Shown here: positions 45,161 to 55,872 of the stretch, piece by piece | Layout: each line of letters begins with the position of its first letter | Position numbering within the stretch: position 1 is the first letter of the stretch | DNA from: Phyllobacteriaceae bacterium | GTDB taxonomy: Bacteria > Pseudomonadota > Alphaproteobacteria > Rhizobiales > Rhizobiaceae | Assembly (NCBI GenBank): GCA_002708825.1 | Contig: PAPF01000007.1 | Location: 143,572 to 207,571 of the forward strand | Reading direction: 5' to 3' | Length of the DNA stretch: 64,000 bases | Translations under genes and position numbers: made by a program | Notes under the pieces: generated by a model | Seen by the model: only the letters and a program-made list of their open reading frames with translations | Told to the model about the DNA's origin: nothing | Databases searched by the model: none

Positions 45161-45781
45161 ATGCTCACAGGATTGGCGGCGGCGTTTTTCTATCTCTTCG
45201 CGCTCGTTGCGGTTGCGTCGGCCCTGATGGTCATCGCGGCACGCAACCCGGTGCACTCCGTGCTCTTTCTCATTCTCACCTTCTTCAACGCCGCGGCGCT
45301 GTTCCTGCTGACCGGCGCCGAATTCCTCGCCATGATCCTGCTCATCGTCTATGTCGGCGCCGTGGCGGTCCTGTTCCTCTTCGTGGTCATGATGCTCGAC
45401 GTGGACTTCGCCGAACTGAAGGCGGGCGCGCTGCAATATGCCCCGGTCGGCGCGCTGGTCGGCATCGTGCTGGTGGCGGAACTGGCCATCGTGCTTGGCG
45501 GCTACACGCTCTCGCCTGACATCGCGGCAGGATCCGCGCAGCCGATCCGCGATCTTGCCGAGCGGCACAACACCGCCCAGTTGGGCGACATCCTCTACAC
45601 CGACTACGTCTATGCCTTCCAGATCGCCGGCATCATCCTGCTGGTCGCCATGATCGGCGCCATCGTGCTGACGCTGCGCCACAAGGAAGGCGTCAAGCGC
45701 CAGGTCATCGCCGAGCAGGTGGCGCGCGATCCGCGCACCGCCATCGAGGTGCGCAAGGTCGAGTCGGGCAAGGGCATCTGA
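45161..45781 (+). CDS. nuoJ: NADH-quinone oxidoreductase subunit J
   Basis: A 206-aa subunit (ND6 type) with five helices, including the functionally key helix around LAMILLIVYVGAVAVLFLFV. ATG 45161 (MLTGLAAAFFYLFAL) is chosen over upstream codons that are highly basic and not family sequence. The Shine-Dalgarno is weak (GGGGGC). Confidence 0.96.
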   Translation: MLTGLAAAFFYLFALVAVASALMVIAARNPVHSVLFLILTFFNAAALFLLTGAEFLAMILLIVYVGAVAVLFLFVVMMLDVDFAELKAGALQYAPVGALVGIVLVAELAIVLGGYTLSPDIAAGSAQPIRDLAERHNTAQLGDILYTDYVYAFQIAGIILLVAMIGAIVLTLRHKEGVKRQVIAEQVARDPRTAIEVRKVESGKGI

Positions 45782-45793
45782 GAGGTCTCAATC

Positions 45794-46102
45794 ATGGAAA
45801 TCGGTATCGGCCACTATCTGACCCTGTCAGCCGTCCTGTTCACCATCGGCGTGTTCGGCATCTTCCTGAACCGCAAGAACATCATCGTCATCCTGATGTC
45901 GATCGAGTTGATCCTGCTCTCGGTCAACCTGAACTTCGTGGCGTTCTCCGCCGCGCTCAACGATCTGGTCGGGCAGGTCTTCGCGCTGTTCATCCTGACC
46001 GTCGCGGCGGCCGAAGCCGCCATCGGCCTTGCAATTCTCGTCGTCTTCTTCCGCAACCGCGGTTCGATCTCGGTCGAAGACGTCAACATGATGAAGGGTT
46101 AA
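45794..46102 (+). CDS. nuoK: NADH-quinone oxidoreductase subunit K
   Basis: A 102-aa three-helix membrane subunit (ND4L type) with conserved glutamates in [19 protein letters not shown] and [20 protein letters not shown] that take part in proton translocation. Confidence 0.97.
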   Translation: MEIGIGHYLTLSAVLFTIGVFGIFLNRKNIIVILMSIELILLSVNLNFVAFSAALNDLVGQVFALFILTVAAAEAAIGLAILVVFFRNRGSISVEDVNMMKG

Positions 46103-46115
46103 GGGAAACGCCGCC

Positions 46116-48110
46116 ATGTATCACGCGATTGTCTTCCTCCCGCTCATCGGCTTCCTGATCGCCGGCCTGTTCGGCCGCTCGATCGGGGCCAAGGCGTCCG
46201 AATATATCACCTCCGGCCTGCTGGTCGTCTCCGCGCTTCTCTCCTGGGTCGCCTTCTTCACGGTGGCCATGGCCCATGGCGGCGAAGGGCAGGCCATCGT
46301 CATCCCGGTTCTGACCTTCATCGAATCCGGTGACTTCGCGGTCGACTGGGCGCTGCGCATCGACACGCTGACGGCCGTCATGCTGGTCGTCGTGAACACC
46401 GTCTCCGCGCTGGTGCACATCTACTCGATCGGCTACATGCACCACGATCCCGACCGGCCGCGCTTCTTCGCCTACCTGTCGCTGTTCACCTTCGCCATGC
46501 TGATGCTGGTGACCTCTGACAACCTGGTGCAGATGTTCTTCGGCTGGGAAGGCGTGGGCCTGGCCTCGTATCTGCTGATCGGCTTCTGGTTCAAGAAACC
46601 CTCGGCCAATGCCGCCGCGATGAAGGCCTTCATTGTCAACCGCGTCGGCGATTTCGGCTTCGCGCTCGGCATCTTCGGCGTCTTCGTCCTGTTCGGCTCG
46701 GTGTCCTTCGACACGATCTTCGCCAATGCCGCGACGTTCCTGCCCGCCGAGGGCGCGGCAGGCGGCGAGCCGGGGCTCAATTTCCTGGGCTACGCCCTGG
46801 ACCGGCAAGCCGCGATCACCATTGTCTGCCTGCTGCTCTTCATGGGTGCCATGGGCAAATCCGCGCAGTTCCTGCTGCACACCTGGCTGCCCGACGCCAT
46901 GGAAGGCCCGACGCCGGTTTCCGCGCTCATCCATGCCGCCACCATGGTCACCGCGGGCGTCTTCATGGTCGCCCGCCTGTCGCCGCTGTTCGAACTCTCG
47001 CACACCGCGCTCCTGCTGGTCACGATCGTCGGCTCCATCACGGCCTTCTTCGCGGCGACCGTCGGCCTCGTGCAGAACGACATCAAGCGCGTGATCGCCT
47101 ATTCCACCTGTTCGCAGCTCGGCTACATGTTCGCCGCGCTCGGCGTCGGTGCCTATGGCGCGGCCATCTTCCACCTGTTCACGCATGCCTTCTTCAAGGC
47201 ACTGCTCTTCCTGGGTGCAGGCTCGGTCATCCACGCCGTCTCCGACGAGCAGGACATGCGCCGCATGGGCGGCCTGCGCAAGCTGATCCCGACCACCTAC
47301 TGGATGATGGTCATCGGTACGGTGGCGCTGACGGGCCTCGGCATTCCGGGCACCTTCATCGGCACCGCCGGCTTCTTCTCCAAGGACATCATCATCGAGA
47401 GCGTCTTCGCCTCGCACAGCGCGGTGGCCGGCTTCTCCTTCTCCATGCTGGCAATCGCGGCGCTGTTCACCAGCTTTTACTCATGGCGGCTGATCTTCAT
47501 GACCTTCCATGGCAAGCCGCGGGCGACCGCCGACGTCATGCACCACGTCCATGAAAGCCCGCCGGTCATGCTGGTGCCGCTCTTCGTGCTGGCCGCGGGC
47601 GCCCTGTTCGCCGGCGTGATCTTCAACGGCTACTTCTACGGCCATGAATACGACGCCTTCTGGAAGGGCGCGCTGTTCACCGCCGAAGGCAACGATCTGG
47701 TCGACGAGTTCCACCACGTGCCCTTCCTGGTGAAGCTGACGCCGTTCCTGGCCATGCTGGCAGGCTTCGCCATCGCCTGGTGGTTCTACATCTCCAATCC
47801 CGAAATGCCCCGTCAGGTGGCGCAGCGTCATCACGGCCTGTACCAGTTCCTGCTCAACAAGTGGTATTTCGACGAGCTCTACGACTTCCTCTTCGTCCGC
47901 CCGGCCATGTGGCTCGGCCGCTTCCTGTGGAAGAAGGGCGATGGCGCGGTCATCGACGGGCTCGGCCCCGACGGCGTGGCCGCCCGCGTCGTCGATGTCA
48001 CCAACCGCGTCGTCAAGCTGCAGAGCGGTTACCTTTATCACTATGCCTTCGCGATGCTCATCGGCGTCGCCGCGCTGGTCACCTGGATGATGCTCGGGAG
48101 CGCCTTCTGA
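46116..48110 (+). CDS. nuoL: NADH-quinone oxidoreductase subunit L
   Basis: A 664-aa antiporter-like subunit (ND5 type) with about 14 helices plus the long lateral C-terminal helix. The core motifs [18 protein letters not shown] and [20 protein letters not shown] are present, the latter with the key His/Lys network. The stop overlaps the nuoM start (TGATG). Confidence 0.98.
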   Translation: MYHAIVFLPLIGFLIAGLFGRSIGAKASEYITSGLLVVSALLSWVAFFTVAMAHGGEGQAIVIPVLTFIESGDFAVDWALRIDTLTAVMLVVVNTVSALVHIYSIGYMHHDPDRPRFFAYLSLFTFAMLMLVTSDNLVQMFFGWEGVGLASYLLIGFWFKKPSANAAAMKAFIVNRVGDFGFALGIFGVFVLFGSVSFDTIFANAATFLPAEGAAGGEPGLNFLGYALDRQAAITIVCLLLFMGAMGKSAQFLLHTWLPDAMEGPTPVSALIHAATMVTAGVFMVARLSPLFELSHTALLLVTIVGSITAFFAATVGLVQNDIKRVIAYSTCSQLGYMFAALGVGAYGAAIFHLFTHAFFKALLFLGAGSVIHAVSDEQDMRRMGGLRKLIPTTYWMMVIGTVALTGLGIPGTFIGTAGFFSKDIIIESVFASHSAVAGFSFSMLAIAALFTSFYSWRLIFMTFHGKPRATADVMHHVHESPPVMLVPLFVLAAGALFAGVIFNGYFYGHEYDAFWKGALFTAEGNDLVDEFHHVPFLVKLTPFLAMLAGFAIAWWFYISNPEMPRQVAQRHHGLYQFLLNKWYFDELYDFLFVRPAMWLGRFLWKKGDGAVIDGLGPDGVAARVVDVTNRVVKLQSGYLYHYAFAMLIGVAALVTWMMLGSAF

Positions 48111-49618
48111 TGTCTGATTGGCCCATCCTTTCGCTGGTCACGTTCCTGCCGCTCGTCGGCGCCTTCCTGATCCTCCTGATCAGGGATGAGGGCTACGGGC
48201 GGCGCAACATCCGCAACGTGGCGCTGCTGACCACCGTCTTCACCTTCATCTTCTCGCTCTTCATCTGGACCGGCTTCGACACGACGCGCCAGGGCTTCCA
48301 GATGGTGGAGGAGGTGGAGTGGCTCGGCGGCGGCATCGCCTACCGCATGGGCGTCGACGGCATCTCGATGCTCTTCGTCATCCTGACGACCTTCCTGATG
48401 CCGCTCTGCATCCTGGCGTCGTGGGAATCGGTGGAGAAGCGCGTCAAGGAATACATGATCGCCTTCCTGGTGCTGGAAACGCTGATGATCGGCGTCTTCT
48501 GCGCGCTGGACCTGGTGCTCTTCTACGTGTTCTTCGAGGCCGGCCTCATCCCGATGTTCATCATCATCGGGGTGTGGGGTGGCAAGCGGCGCGTCTATGC
48601 CTCGTTCAAGTTCTTCCTCTACACCCTCCTGGGTTCCGTGCTGATGATGCTGGCCATCATGGCCATGTACTGGGACGCGGGCACCACTTCCATTCCCGAA
48701 CTGCTGGCCCATGATTTCCCGGCCTCGATGCAGACATGGCTGTGGCTGGCCTTCTTCGCTTCCTTCGCGGTGAAGATGCCGATGTGGCCGGTCCATACCT
48801 GGCTGCCCGATGCCCACGTGGAGGCGCCGACGGCGGGCTCGGTCATCCTGGCCGCAATCCTGCTGAAGATGGGCGGCTACGGCTTCCTGCGCTTCTCGCT
48901 GCCGATGTTCCCCATCGCATCGGAGGAGTTCCAGGCCTTCGTCTTCACCCTCTCGGTGGTGGCGATCGTCTATACCTCGCTCGTGGCGCTGCGCCAGGAG
49001 GACATCAAGAAGCTCATCGCCTATTCCTCCGTCGCCCACATGGGCTACGTGACCATGGGCATCTTCGCGATGAACACGCAGGGCATCGAGGGCGCCATCT
49101 TCCAGATGATCAGCCACGGCTTCGTATCGGGTGCGCTCTTCCTTTGCGTCGGCGTGGTCTATGACCGGATGCACACCCGCGAGATCGCGGCCTATGGCGG
49201 CCTCGTCAACAACATGCCGAAATATGCCGTCGTGTTCATGATCTTCACCATGGCCAATGTCGGGCTGCCCGGCACCTCCGGTTTCATCGGCGAGTTCCTG
49301 ACGCTGCTCGGCGTCTTCCGGGTGAATACCTGGGTGGCCTTCTTCGCCACGACGGGCGTCATCCTGTCGGCAGCCTACGCGCTCTGGCTCTATCGCCGCG
49401 TCGTCTTCGGCAAGCTCGACAAGGAAGCGCTCAAGGGCATGCTGGACCTGTCCTTGCGCGAGAAGGTGATCATCTATCCGCTTGTCGCGCTGACCATCTT
49501 CTTCGGCGTCTATCCGGCCCCGATCTTTGAAGTGACCGGGGTTTCGGTCAATGCTCTCATAAACGACATCACCGCCTCGCTCGACATGGCGGTGACCACG
49601 GCCGCCATCGGCCAGTAA
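48110..49618 (+). CDS. nuoM: NADH-quinone oxidoreductase subunit M
   Basis: A 502-aa antiporter-like subunit (ND4 type), with the conserved glutamate in [36 protein letters not shown], and [18 protein letters not shown] 48110 shares a base with the nuoL stop. Confidence 0.98.
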   Translation: MSDWPILSLVTFLPLVGAFLILLIRDEGYGRRNIRNVALLTTVFTFIFSLFIWTGFDTTRQGFQMVEEVEWLGGGIAYRMGVDGISMLFVILTTFLMPLCILASWESVEKRVKEYMIAFLVLETLMIGVFCALDLVLFYVFFEAGLIPMFIIIGVWGGKRRVYASFKFFLYTLLGSVLMMLAIMAMYWDAGTTSIPELLAHDFPASMQTWLWLAFFASFAVKMPMWPVHTWLPDAHVEAPTAGSVILAAILLKMGGYGFLRFSLPMFPIASEEFQAFVFTLSVVAIVYTSLVALRQEDIKKLIAYSSVAHMGYVTMGIFAMNTQGIEGAIFQMISHGFVSGALFLCVGVVYDRMHTREIAAYGGLVNNMPKYAVVFMIFTMANVGLPGTSGFIGEFLTLLGVFRVNTWVAFFATTGVILSAAYALWLYRRVVFGKLDKEALKGMLDLSLREKVIIYPLVALTIFFGVYPAPIFEVTGVSVNALINDITASLDMAVTTAAIGQ

Positions 49619-49638
49619 GACAAGGCGGGAACAGGGAC

Positions 49639-51075
49639 ATGATGACGGATCTCGCAACCAGCCTCTCGCTCGCCACGCCGGAGCTCATCGTCACGGTGGG
49701 CGCCATCGCGCTGCTGATGTTCGGCGTATTTTCCGGGCCGCGCTCCAACTCCACCATCAACGGGCTGGCTGTCGCCATCCTGATCGGCGCGATGGCCTGG
49801 ATGGTGTTTTTCGGCGAAGACGGCAAGGCTTTCAACGGCGCGTTCACATCCGATCCCTTCGCACGGCTGATGAAGGCGCTTGCGCTGACCGGTTCGGTGG
49901 TCACGCTCGTCATGTCGGTCGGCTTTGCCAAGGCGGAGAAGTTCGACAAGTTCGAGTTCCCCGTCCTCGTCATGCTGGCCACGCTCGGCATGATGCTGAT
50001 GATTTCAGCCGATGACACGCTGGCGCTTTATCTGGGCCTCGAACTCCAGTCGCTGGCGCTTTACGTCGTCGCCGCCTTCAACCGCGATTCCGTGCGCTCC
50101 ACCGAGGCCGGCCTGAAATACTTCGTCCTCGGCGCGCTGTCGTCGGGCATGCTGCTCTACGGCATCTCGCTGGTCTACGGGTTCACCGGACATACCAATT
50201 TCCTTGCCATCGCGGAGGCGATCAGCAACGGCCAGCGCGACCTTGGCCTTGTCTTCGGCCTGGTCTTCATCCTTGCCGGTCTTGCCTTCAAGATTTCCGC
50301 CGTGCCGTTCCACATGTGGACGCCGGACGTTTATGAAGGCGCGCCCACGCCGGTCACCGCCTTCTTCGCCGCCGCGCCCAAGATGGCGGCGATGGCGCTG
50401 GTCGTGCGCGTCGTGTCGGAGGCCTTCGCCCCGATGCATGCCGACTGGCAGCAGGTCATCGTCTTCATCGCGATCGCCTCCATGGTGCTGGGTGCCTTCG
50501 GCGCCATCGGGCAGCGCAACATCAAGCGGCTCATGGCCTATTCCTCCATCGGCCACATGGGCTACGCGCTGGTGGGCCTCGCCGCCGGTACGCTCGCAGG
50601 TGTGCAGGGCGTGGTGATCTACATGATCATCTACCTGGTCATGACGCTTGGCACCTTCGCCTTCATCCTCGCCATGCGGCGCAAGGAGGGCAATGTCGAG
50701 CAGATCGACGATCTCGCCGGTCTTGCCTCAACGAATCCGGTGATGGCGACGATCCTGACCATCCTGATGTTCTCGCTGGCCGGAATTCCGCCGCTGGCGG
50801 GCTTCTGGGCCAAGTGGTCGGTCTTCCTGGCCGCCATCGAGGCCAACCTGTTCGCGCTTGCCGTGATCGGCGTCCTGGCCTCCGTCGTCGGCGCCTATTA
50901 CTATCTGCGCATCATCAAGATCATGTGGTTCGACGAGCCTGCCGGCAAGTTGCAGCCGGTCGCAGGGGAACTCGGCCTTGTGCTCGGTCTCTCGGGCGCA
51001 TTCACGCTGTTCTACATCGTGTTTGCCGGACCGGTCGGGCTTGTCGCCCAGGCTGCCGCGCGGACGTTCTTCTAA
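49639..51075 (+). CDS. nuoN: NADH-quinone oxidoreductase subunit N
   Basis: A 478-aa antiporter-like subunit (ND2 type), with [40 protein letters not shown] and [15 protein letters not shown]. It ends the canonical nuo set; birA begins 3 bases later. Confidence 0.98.
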   Translation: MMTDLATSLSLATPELIVTVGAIALLMFGVFSGPRSNSTINGLAVAILIGAMAWMVFFGEDGKAFNGAFTSDPFARLMKALALTGSVVTLVMSVGFAKAEKFDKFEFPVLVMLATLGMMLMISADDTLALYLGLELQSLALYVVAAFNRDSVRSTEAGLKYFVLGALSSGMLLYGISLVYGFTGHTNFLAIAEAISNGQRDLGLVFGLVFILAGLAFKISAVPFHMWTPDVYEGAPTPVTAFFAAAPKMAAMALVVRVVSEAFAPMHADWQQVIVFIAIASMVLGAFGAIGQRNIKRLMAYSSIGHMGYALVGLAAGTLAGVQGVVIYMIIYLVMTLGTFAFILAMRRKEGNVEQIDDLAGLASTNPVMATILTILMFSLAGIPPLAGFWAKWSVFLAAIEANLFALAVIGVLASVVGAYYYLRIIKIMWFDEPAGKLQPVAGELGLVLGLSGAFTLFYIVFAGPVGLVAQAAARTFF

Positions 51076-51078
51076 GGG

Positions 51079-51867
51079 TTGCCGCCCGGTTTGCCGCTGC
51101 ATCCCTCCCATTCGCTGCCGCCCGGCGTCGCTCATCTGGCGCTGGGCGATGTCGGCTCCACCAATGCCGAGGCCATGGCGCTTGCGCGCGATGGTGAGCG
51201 CGGGCCGCTCTGGGTCACCGCCGAGCGGCAGTTGCAGGGCAGGGGGCGGCGTGGCCGGCCCTGGGTTTCGGAGGCGGGGAACCTCTACGCTTCGCTGCTG
51301 TTGACCGACCCGGCGCCAATCGACCGGTTGGGGACGCTGCCGCTCGTCGCCGCGCTCGGCGTCTATAATGCATTGCGGCCCTTCTTCGCCCGCACCCCGC
51401 AGGCGCTTGCGATCAAGTGGCCCAATGACATCCTGGTCGATGGCGCCAAGGTCAACGGCATCCTGCTTGAAAGCGAGGTGTTGCCCGGCGGCGGCTTGGC
51501 GGCCGTGATCGGCTGCGGGATCAATTGCGCCCACCATCCGCAAGGCACGCCCTATCCGGCGACGAGCCTGCGCGATTGCGGGGTCGAGGTGACGCCCGAA
51601 GCGTTGTTTCCGCGCCTCGCCCATGCGATGGCGGCGGAACTGGCGCGCTGGAGGGGCGGCGCCGGCTTTGCGGCCATCCGCGAGGACTGGCTGCGTGCGG
51701 CCCGCGGGCTCGGCGAGCCGGTCCGTGTGCAGATGGCGGACGGCGTTCTCGAAGGCCGGTTTGCCGATCTTGACGCCAAGGGCTATCTTCTGGTCGAAAA
51801 GAGCAATGGCGAAGTCGCGACGGTCTCGGCCGGCGACCTCTTCTTCGCCGGTATTTCCACCTCCTGA
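51079..51867 (+). CDS. birA: Biotin-[acetyl-CoA-carboxylase] ligase (catalytic domain only)
   Basis: A 262-aa biotin protein ligase: the biotinyl-AMP motif GRGRRGRPWVS, KWPNDILVDGAKVNGIL and GCGINCAHHP, with the C-terminal SH3-like cap. It lacks the N-terminal winged-helix domain of E. coli BirA, so it cannot repress biotin genes directly. The start is TTG 51079, or another TTG 12 bases on. Position after nuoN and before rnj is typical of the Rhizobiales. Confidence 0.94.
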   Translation: MPPGLPLHPSHSLPPGVAHLALGDVGSTNAEAMALARDGERGPLWVTAERQLQGRGRRGRPWVSEAGNLYASLLLTDPAPIDRLGTLPLVAALGVYNALRPFFARTPQALAIKWPNDILVDGAKVNGILLESEVLPGGGLAAVIGCGINCAHHPQGTPYPATSLRDCGVEVTPEALFPRLAHAMAAELARWRGGAGFAAIREDWLRAARGLGEPVRVQMADGVLEGRFADLDAKGYLLVEKSNGEVATVSAGDLFFAGISTS

Positions 51868-51879
51868 TGAAAGTTTGGC

Positions 51880-53553
51880 ATGGCTAGGACCAAGGACAAG
51901 GAACTCGTCTTCGTGCCGCTGGGCGGCGTCGGCGAAATCGGCATGAACTTCGCGCTCTATGGTTTCGGTCCGGCAGCGAACCGGGAATGGATCATCGTCG
52001 ATTGCGGCGTGACCTTTCCGGGCCCCGACCTGCCCGGCGTTGATCTGGTCCTGCCGGACACCCGTTTCATCGAGAACGAGGTGAAGAACCTGCGCGGCAT
52101 GGTGATAACCCATGCCCATGAGGACCATTACGGCGCCATTCTCGACATCTGGCCGAATCTGGGCTGTCCGGTCTGGATGTCCCCCTTCACCGCCGGCCTG
52201 ATGGAAGCCAAGCGCCAGAGCGAATATCAACGCATTGACGTGCCGGTGAACATTTTCCGTGCCGGCCAGACCTTCGATCTCGGGCCGTTCCGCATCGAAC
52301 CTGTGCCGGTGACCCATTCGATCCCGGAGCCCTATTCGCTGGCGATCACCACCGAGGCGGGGACCGTCATCCACACCGGCGACTGGAAATTCGATGCCGA
52401 GCCGACCATCGGGCCGCTCACCGACGAGGACCGGCTGAAGGCGCTGGGCGATGTCGGTGTTCTCGCCATGATCTGCGATTCGACCAATGCCATGCGGGAA
52501 GGGGAAAGCCCCACCGAGCGCGAGGTCTGCGACAGCCTGGAAAAGCTGATCGAGAAGGCCGCCGGCCGCGTCGTCATCACCACTTTCTCCTCCAATGTCG
52601 GGCGCATCCGCTCCATCGCCGAGGCGGCGCGCGATGCCGGGCGTCAGGTTCTGGTCATGGGCCGGTCGATGAAGCGCGTGGTGGATGTCGCATCCGATCT
52701 CGGCTATCTCGACGGCCTGCCGGAATTCCTCGCCGAGGAGGATTTCCAGCATGTCCCGCGCGACAACATCGTCGTCATCTGCACCGGAAGCCAGGGCGAG
52801 CCGCGCGCAGCCCTGTCCAAGCTGGCGCGCGAGGAGATGCGCAACGTCCACCTGACCGCCGGCGATACGGTGATCTATTCCTCGCGCACCATACCCGGCA
52901 ACGAGAAGGCGATCCTGGAGGTCAAGAACCGTCTCGTGGAGATGGGGGTGAAGCTGATCGAGGACGAGGACGAACTGGTTCATGTGTCCGGCCACCCGCG
53001 CCGCGGCGAGTTGCGCAAGATGTATGGTCTCGTGCGCCCGCAGATCGCCGTGCCGGTCCATGGCGAGGCACAGCATCTGGTCGCCCATGCGTCGCTGGCG
53101 TCCACGGTCGGTGTGCCGGAAGTCGCTTCCGTGCGCAATGGCGACATGCTGCGCCTGTGGCCGGGCAATGCCGAGATCGTCGGGGAGGTCCATCACGGCC
53201 GCACCTTCAAGGACGGCAACCTCTACGGAAATGACGAGACGGTCGGCGTTCGCGACCGGCGCAAGCTTTCCTATGCCGGTCACGTCTGCCTCAATGCCAT
53301 CCTCGACAACAAGTATGACCTGATCGACGATCCGGACATCGAGGCAGTCGGCCTGCCGGAAATGGATGGCAAGGGCAATTACCTGGAAGACATTCTGCTT
53401 GAAGCCGCGACCGGGGCGATCGAGAGCATTCCGCGCGGCAAGCGCAAGGATCTCGATCTCGTGGCGGAGAGCGCGAGGCGCGCAATCCGCGCCGAGGCCA
53501 ACTCCATCTGGGGCAAGAAGCCGATCGTCACGGTTTTCGTCACGCGCGTGTGA
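51880..53553 (+). CDS. rnj: Ribonuclease J
   Basis: A 557-aa metallo-beta-lactamase/beta-CASP RNase with endo- and 5'-3' exonuclease activity. The zinc motif THAHEDHYGAI is at residues 77-87 (H78, H80, D82, H83). HTGDWKFD and the beta-CASP blocks CTGSQGEPRAALSKLAREEM and VSGHPRRGELRKM follow, then the C-terminal domain. It matters in rRNA 5' maturation in alphaproteobacteria. The ATG is 13 bases after birA. Confidence 0.97.
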   Translation: MARTKDKELVFVPLGGVGEIGMNFALYGFGPAANREWIIVDCGVTFPGPDLPGVDLVLPDTRFIENEVKNLRGMVITHAHEDHYGAILDIWPNLGCPVWMSPFTAGLMEAKRQSEYQRIDVPVNIFRAGQTFDLGPFRIEPVPVTHSIPEPYSLAITTEAGTVIHTGDWKFDAEPTIGPLTDEDRLKALGDVGVLAMICDSTNAMREGESPTEREVCDSLEKLIEKAAGRVVITTFSSNVGRIRSIAEAARDAGRQVLVMGRSMKRVVDVASDLGYLDGLPEFLAEEDFQHVPRDNIVVICTGSQGEPRAALSKLAREEMRNVHLTAGDTVIYSSRTIPGNEKAILEVKNRLVEMGVKLIEDEDELVHVSGHPRRGELRKMYGLVRPQIAVPVHGEAQHLVAHASLASTVGVPEVASVRNGDMLRLWPGNAEIVGEVHHGRTFKDGNLYGNDETVGVRDRRKLSYAGHVCLNAILDNKYDLIDDPDIEAVGLPEMDGKGNYLEDILLEAATGAIESIPRGKRKDLDLVAESARRAIRAEANSIWGKKPIVTVFVTRV

Positions 53554-53652
53554 GCCGGGGGTGACGGCCGCATCTCACCCTTCCGGCCGGTTTACAGCCG
53601 GCCCGCGTCGGCCTATTGCGGGCGTGGCCATTTCTTCTGGGGGAGTTTCCAC

Positions 53653-54057
53653 ATGCTCGGACGCCTGAACCACGTTGCCATTGCCGTGCCCGATCTCGCC
53701 GCCGCGACCGCGACCTATCGCGACACGCTGGGCGGCAGGGTGAGCGAACCGCAGGCACTGCCCGAGCACGGCGTGACAGTCGTCTTCGTCGATCTGGGCA
53801 ATACCAAGGTGGAACTGCTGGAACCGCTCGGCGATGCCTCGCCCATCGCGGCCTTCCTGGCGAAGAACCCTTCGGGGGGCATGCACCATGTCTGCTATGA
53901 GGTGGATGACATCCGGGCGGCGCGTGACCATCTGAAAGGGCAGGGCGCACGCGTCCTGGGTGATGGCGAGCCGAAGACCGGCGCCCATGGCAAGCCGGTG
54001 CTTTTCCTGCATCCGAAGGACTTCCACGGTACGCTGGTGGAACTGGAACAGGTCTGA
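53653..54057 (+). CDS. mce: Methylmalonyl-CoA epimerase (VOC family)
   Basis: A 134-aa glyoxalase-fold epimerase of the propionyl-CoA pathway, converting (2S)- and (2R)-methylmalonyl-CoA. Metal ligands are in LNHVAIAV, MHHVCYEVDD and a C-terminal glutamate in GTLVELEQV, and HPKDFHGTLVELE is diagnostic for the subgroup. GGGGGAG precedes the ATG. Confidence 0.94.
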   Translation: MLGRLNHVAIAVPDLAAATATYRDTLGGRVSEPQALPEHGVTVVFVDLGNTKVELLEPLGDASPIAAFLAKNPSGGMHHVCYEVDDIRAARDHLKGQGARVLGDGEPKTGAHGKPVLFLHPKDFHGTLVELEQV

Positions 54058-54151
54058 GGGCGGGTCCGCAGGCCGCCTTTGCCTTTTTGAGCGGCCGGCA
54101 CCATATGAATGCCGATGCCGGACCGGTCCGGCGCGGGGAACGGAGACATCC

Positions 54152-54439
54152 ATGCTGACGACATTGTTATCCTACGCGGCGCTCTATTTCGTCCTCTGGT
54201 GGCTCTGCCTGTTTGCTGTCATTCCCTTCAGCCTGCGCACGCAGGAAGAGGATGGCGCGGTGACGCTCGGCACGGTCGCCAGCGCCCCGAAGGGCCATCA
54301 CATGCGCCGGGCAGCGCTGCGCACGACCATCGTCTCCGGCCTCATCTTCGCCGCCTATCTCGGCCTGACGCAGGGCCTCGGCTATTCGATCGACGATATC
54401 CCGCGGATTGTGCCCGACTATGTCCATGGCTCTGGCTGA
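54152..54439 (+). CDS. DUF1467 family small membrane protein
   Basis: A 95-aa protein with two membrane helices (LLSYAALYFVLWWLCLFAVI and TTIVSGLIFAAYLGLTQGLG) flanking PFSLRTQEEDGAVTLGT. The family is alphaproteobacterial and uncharacterised, and it consistently lies after mce in this region. The ATG follows GGAGACATCC. It ends the plus-strand run and converges on the TadG-like gene. Confidence 0.9.
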   Translation: MLTTLLSYAALYFVLWWLCLFAVIPFSLRTQEEDGAVTLGTVASAPKGHHMRRAALRTTIVSGLIFAAYLGLTQGLGYSIDDIPRIVPDYVHGSG

Positions 54440-54448
54440 ACCGGCCTT

Positions 54449-55150
54449 CTAGCGGCTTTCCCACGACGCGATATCCTCGCACCAGTTGGCGTCCTTGGGG
54501 CCGGTCAGGCGTATCTCCGCGACGTGGCGGGGTGCGAAATCCGTACTCGTGGCCTTGTAGACCAGTTTCGGGAGGTAGTCGGTCACGCGAAGCCTGCCGA
54601 ACAGCGCATAGGCGAAGATGCGCCCCTCCACGCGGACAAAGAATTCGCCGGGAGCGCGCAGTTCCCGCGGCATTCCGAACAGGGTTCCGGGTACCCGTCC
54701 TGCTTCGTTCGCGATATTGCTGCCTGTCCGGTGATAGGCCCATTCCACGCGGGCCTTGAGATTGTTCGGATTGGCCTCGGGATCCGACAGGTCGAGAACC
54801 CGCAGGCCGCGGATCTGGAACCGGAAATTCTCGCTGCCGCCGCGCGGAAATGTCTGGTCAGCAGAGTCGGTGATCGCCCAGTTGCCCGTCTTGTAGCTTG
54901 TCCAGGCCACCTCGCTGATGCGGTCGAGCATGTCACAGGTGATGGTGCCGTCCGGCGCCGCCGTGATCATGTCACCGATTGCATAGTAGGCTTCGTGCGC
55001 GCGCTGGATCTGCTTGTAGACCGACACGAAATCATAGATCGCGAACATGAAGATGGCGAAGACGGGAATGAGAATCGCCCCTTCGACAGCCACGACGCCT
55101 TCCCTCGACCTGGAGAATCCCCCAAGCAGCCTGAAGAATGAGACGATCAT
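54449..55150 (-). CDS. TadE/TadG-like pilus-assembly or surface protein
   Basis: A 233-aa protein: an N-terminal membrane helix typical of TadE/TadG (SREGVVAVEGAILIPVFAIF), then a periplasmic region with no recognised domain and the C-terminal GPKDANWCEDIASWESR. The ATG overlaps the stop of the upstream TadE-like gene (ATGA). TadE-like proteins are pseudopilins of the Tad/Flp pilus, but no tad secretion ATPase or prepilin gene is nearby. Confidence 0.85.
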   Translation of the reverse strand: MIVSFFRLLGGFSRSREGVVAVEGAILIPVFAIFMFAIYDFVSVYKQIQRAHEAYYAIGDMITAAPDGTITCDMLDRISEVAWTSYKTGNWAITDSADQTFPRGGSENFRFQIRGLRVLDLSDPEANPNNLKARVEWAYHRTGSNIANEAGRVPGTLFGMPRELRAPGEFFVRVEGRIFAYALFGRLRVTDYLPKLVYKATSTDFAPRHVAEIRLTGPKDANWCEDIASWESR

Positions 55151-55668
55151 CAGAAGGGCTCCGTCATGTAGGCCTGGGCGGCAGCCAGCGTCCAGGGCTT
55201 GTCGGAATAGATCCTCGACATGGTCTGAAGTGAGAACGGCATCTTCACCGAGACCACCTGGATGGTCATTGTCCTGTAGATTTCGGACGGACCGGAGCCT
55301 GTGACCGGGCGGCCATCCGCGCCATAGGCCTGGACGGCGGCTTCGAGCTTGCCGGTGCAATCGCCATAGGAATATTTCTCGCAAACCCTGTGAGCCAGGT
55401 ATTGCTCCGGCGTCCAGTTCTTGCCCGCCGCGATGGATTGTGCCTGACCCGTGCGGATTTCGAACGCGACCTCCCGCAGGGCGCGGTCAAGGTCGTGCGA
55501 CATCAGCATGTGTGCCATGCCCTCGAAGCCGAACAACAACATGACGATGAAGATCGGGCCGATCATGGCCCATTCCACCGCGACCGAACCGCACCGCGCG
55601 GAAAGGAAGCGGCGGCAGGTCCCTGCCGTCCGCCCGGTCGGTCTCCTGATCCTGTGCAAATACATCAT
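55150..55668 (-). CDS. TadE-like pseudopilin family protein
   Basis: A 172-aa protein with a basic N-terminus, then GSVAVEWAMIGPIFIVMLLF, the TadE hydrophobic helix with conserved Glu five residues into it, followed by a soluble C-terminal part with paired cysteines (VCEKYSYGDC). It is first of a two-gene minus-strand operon. It is divergent from the vWA/TadG-like gene across a 204-bp AT-rich spacer. Confidence 0.87.
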   Translation of the reverse strand: MMYLHRIRRPTGRTAGTCRRFLSARCGSVAVEWAMIGPIFIVMLLFGFEGMAHMLMSHDLDRALREVAFEIRTGQAQSIAAGKNWTPEQYLAHRVCEKYSYGDCTGKLEAAVQAYGADGRPVTGSGPSEIYRTMTIQVVSVKMPFSLQTMSRIYSDKPWTLAAAQAYMTEPF

Positions 55669-55872
55669 GATCCCCTGAAATACGATGCATCCGTGCTTGC
55701 ATAGCCGCAGGGAAGTTCATTTATTCATAATGTCTAATAGTAATAAGTGATATATATATACAGAAAATGCTTGTATACAATTGAATAGTCCCGGTTTGCA
55801 GGAATTTTAACGGAGTCCGTGGTTATGGATATTTCGATGTGTGCTTTTTATTGATTGAAAAGTGGGGGCGGA
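55669..55872. promoter_or_regulatory. AT-rich divergent promoter region of the Tad-like genes
   Basis: A 204-bp spacer with an AT-rich core at about 55715-55795 (AGTGATATATATATACAG and neighbours), in sharp contrast to the GC-rich surroundings. It must carry promoters for both directions. I cannot place -35/-10 pairs confidently because many TATA-like hexamers are present. Such a tract is a plausible target for nucleoid-associated silencers. Confidence 0.55.

Noticed and set aside
50728-53283. Long minus-strand frame opposite nuoN, birA and rnj
   Set aside because: Same shadow effect; it crosses three real genes and has no recognisable domain or ribosome site.
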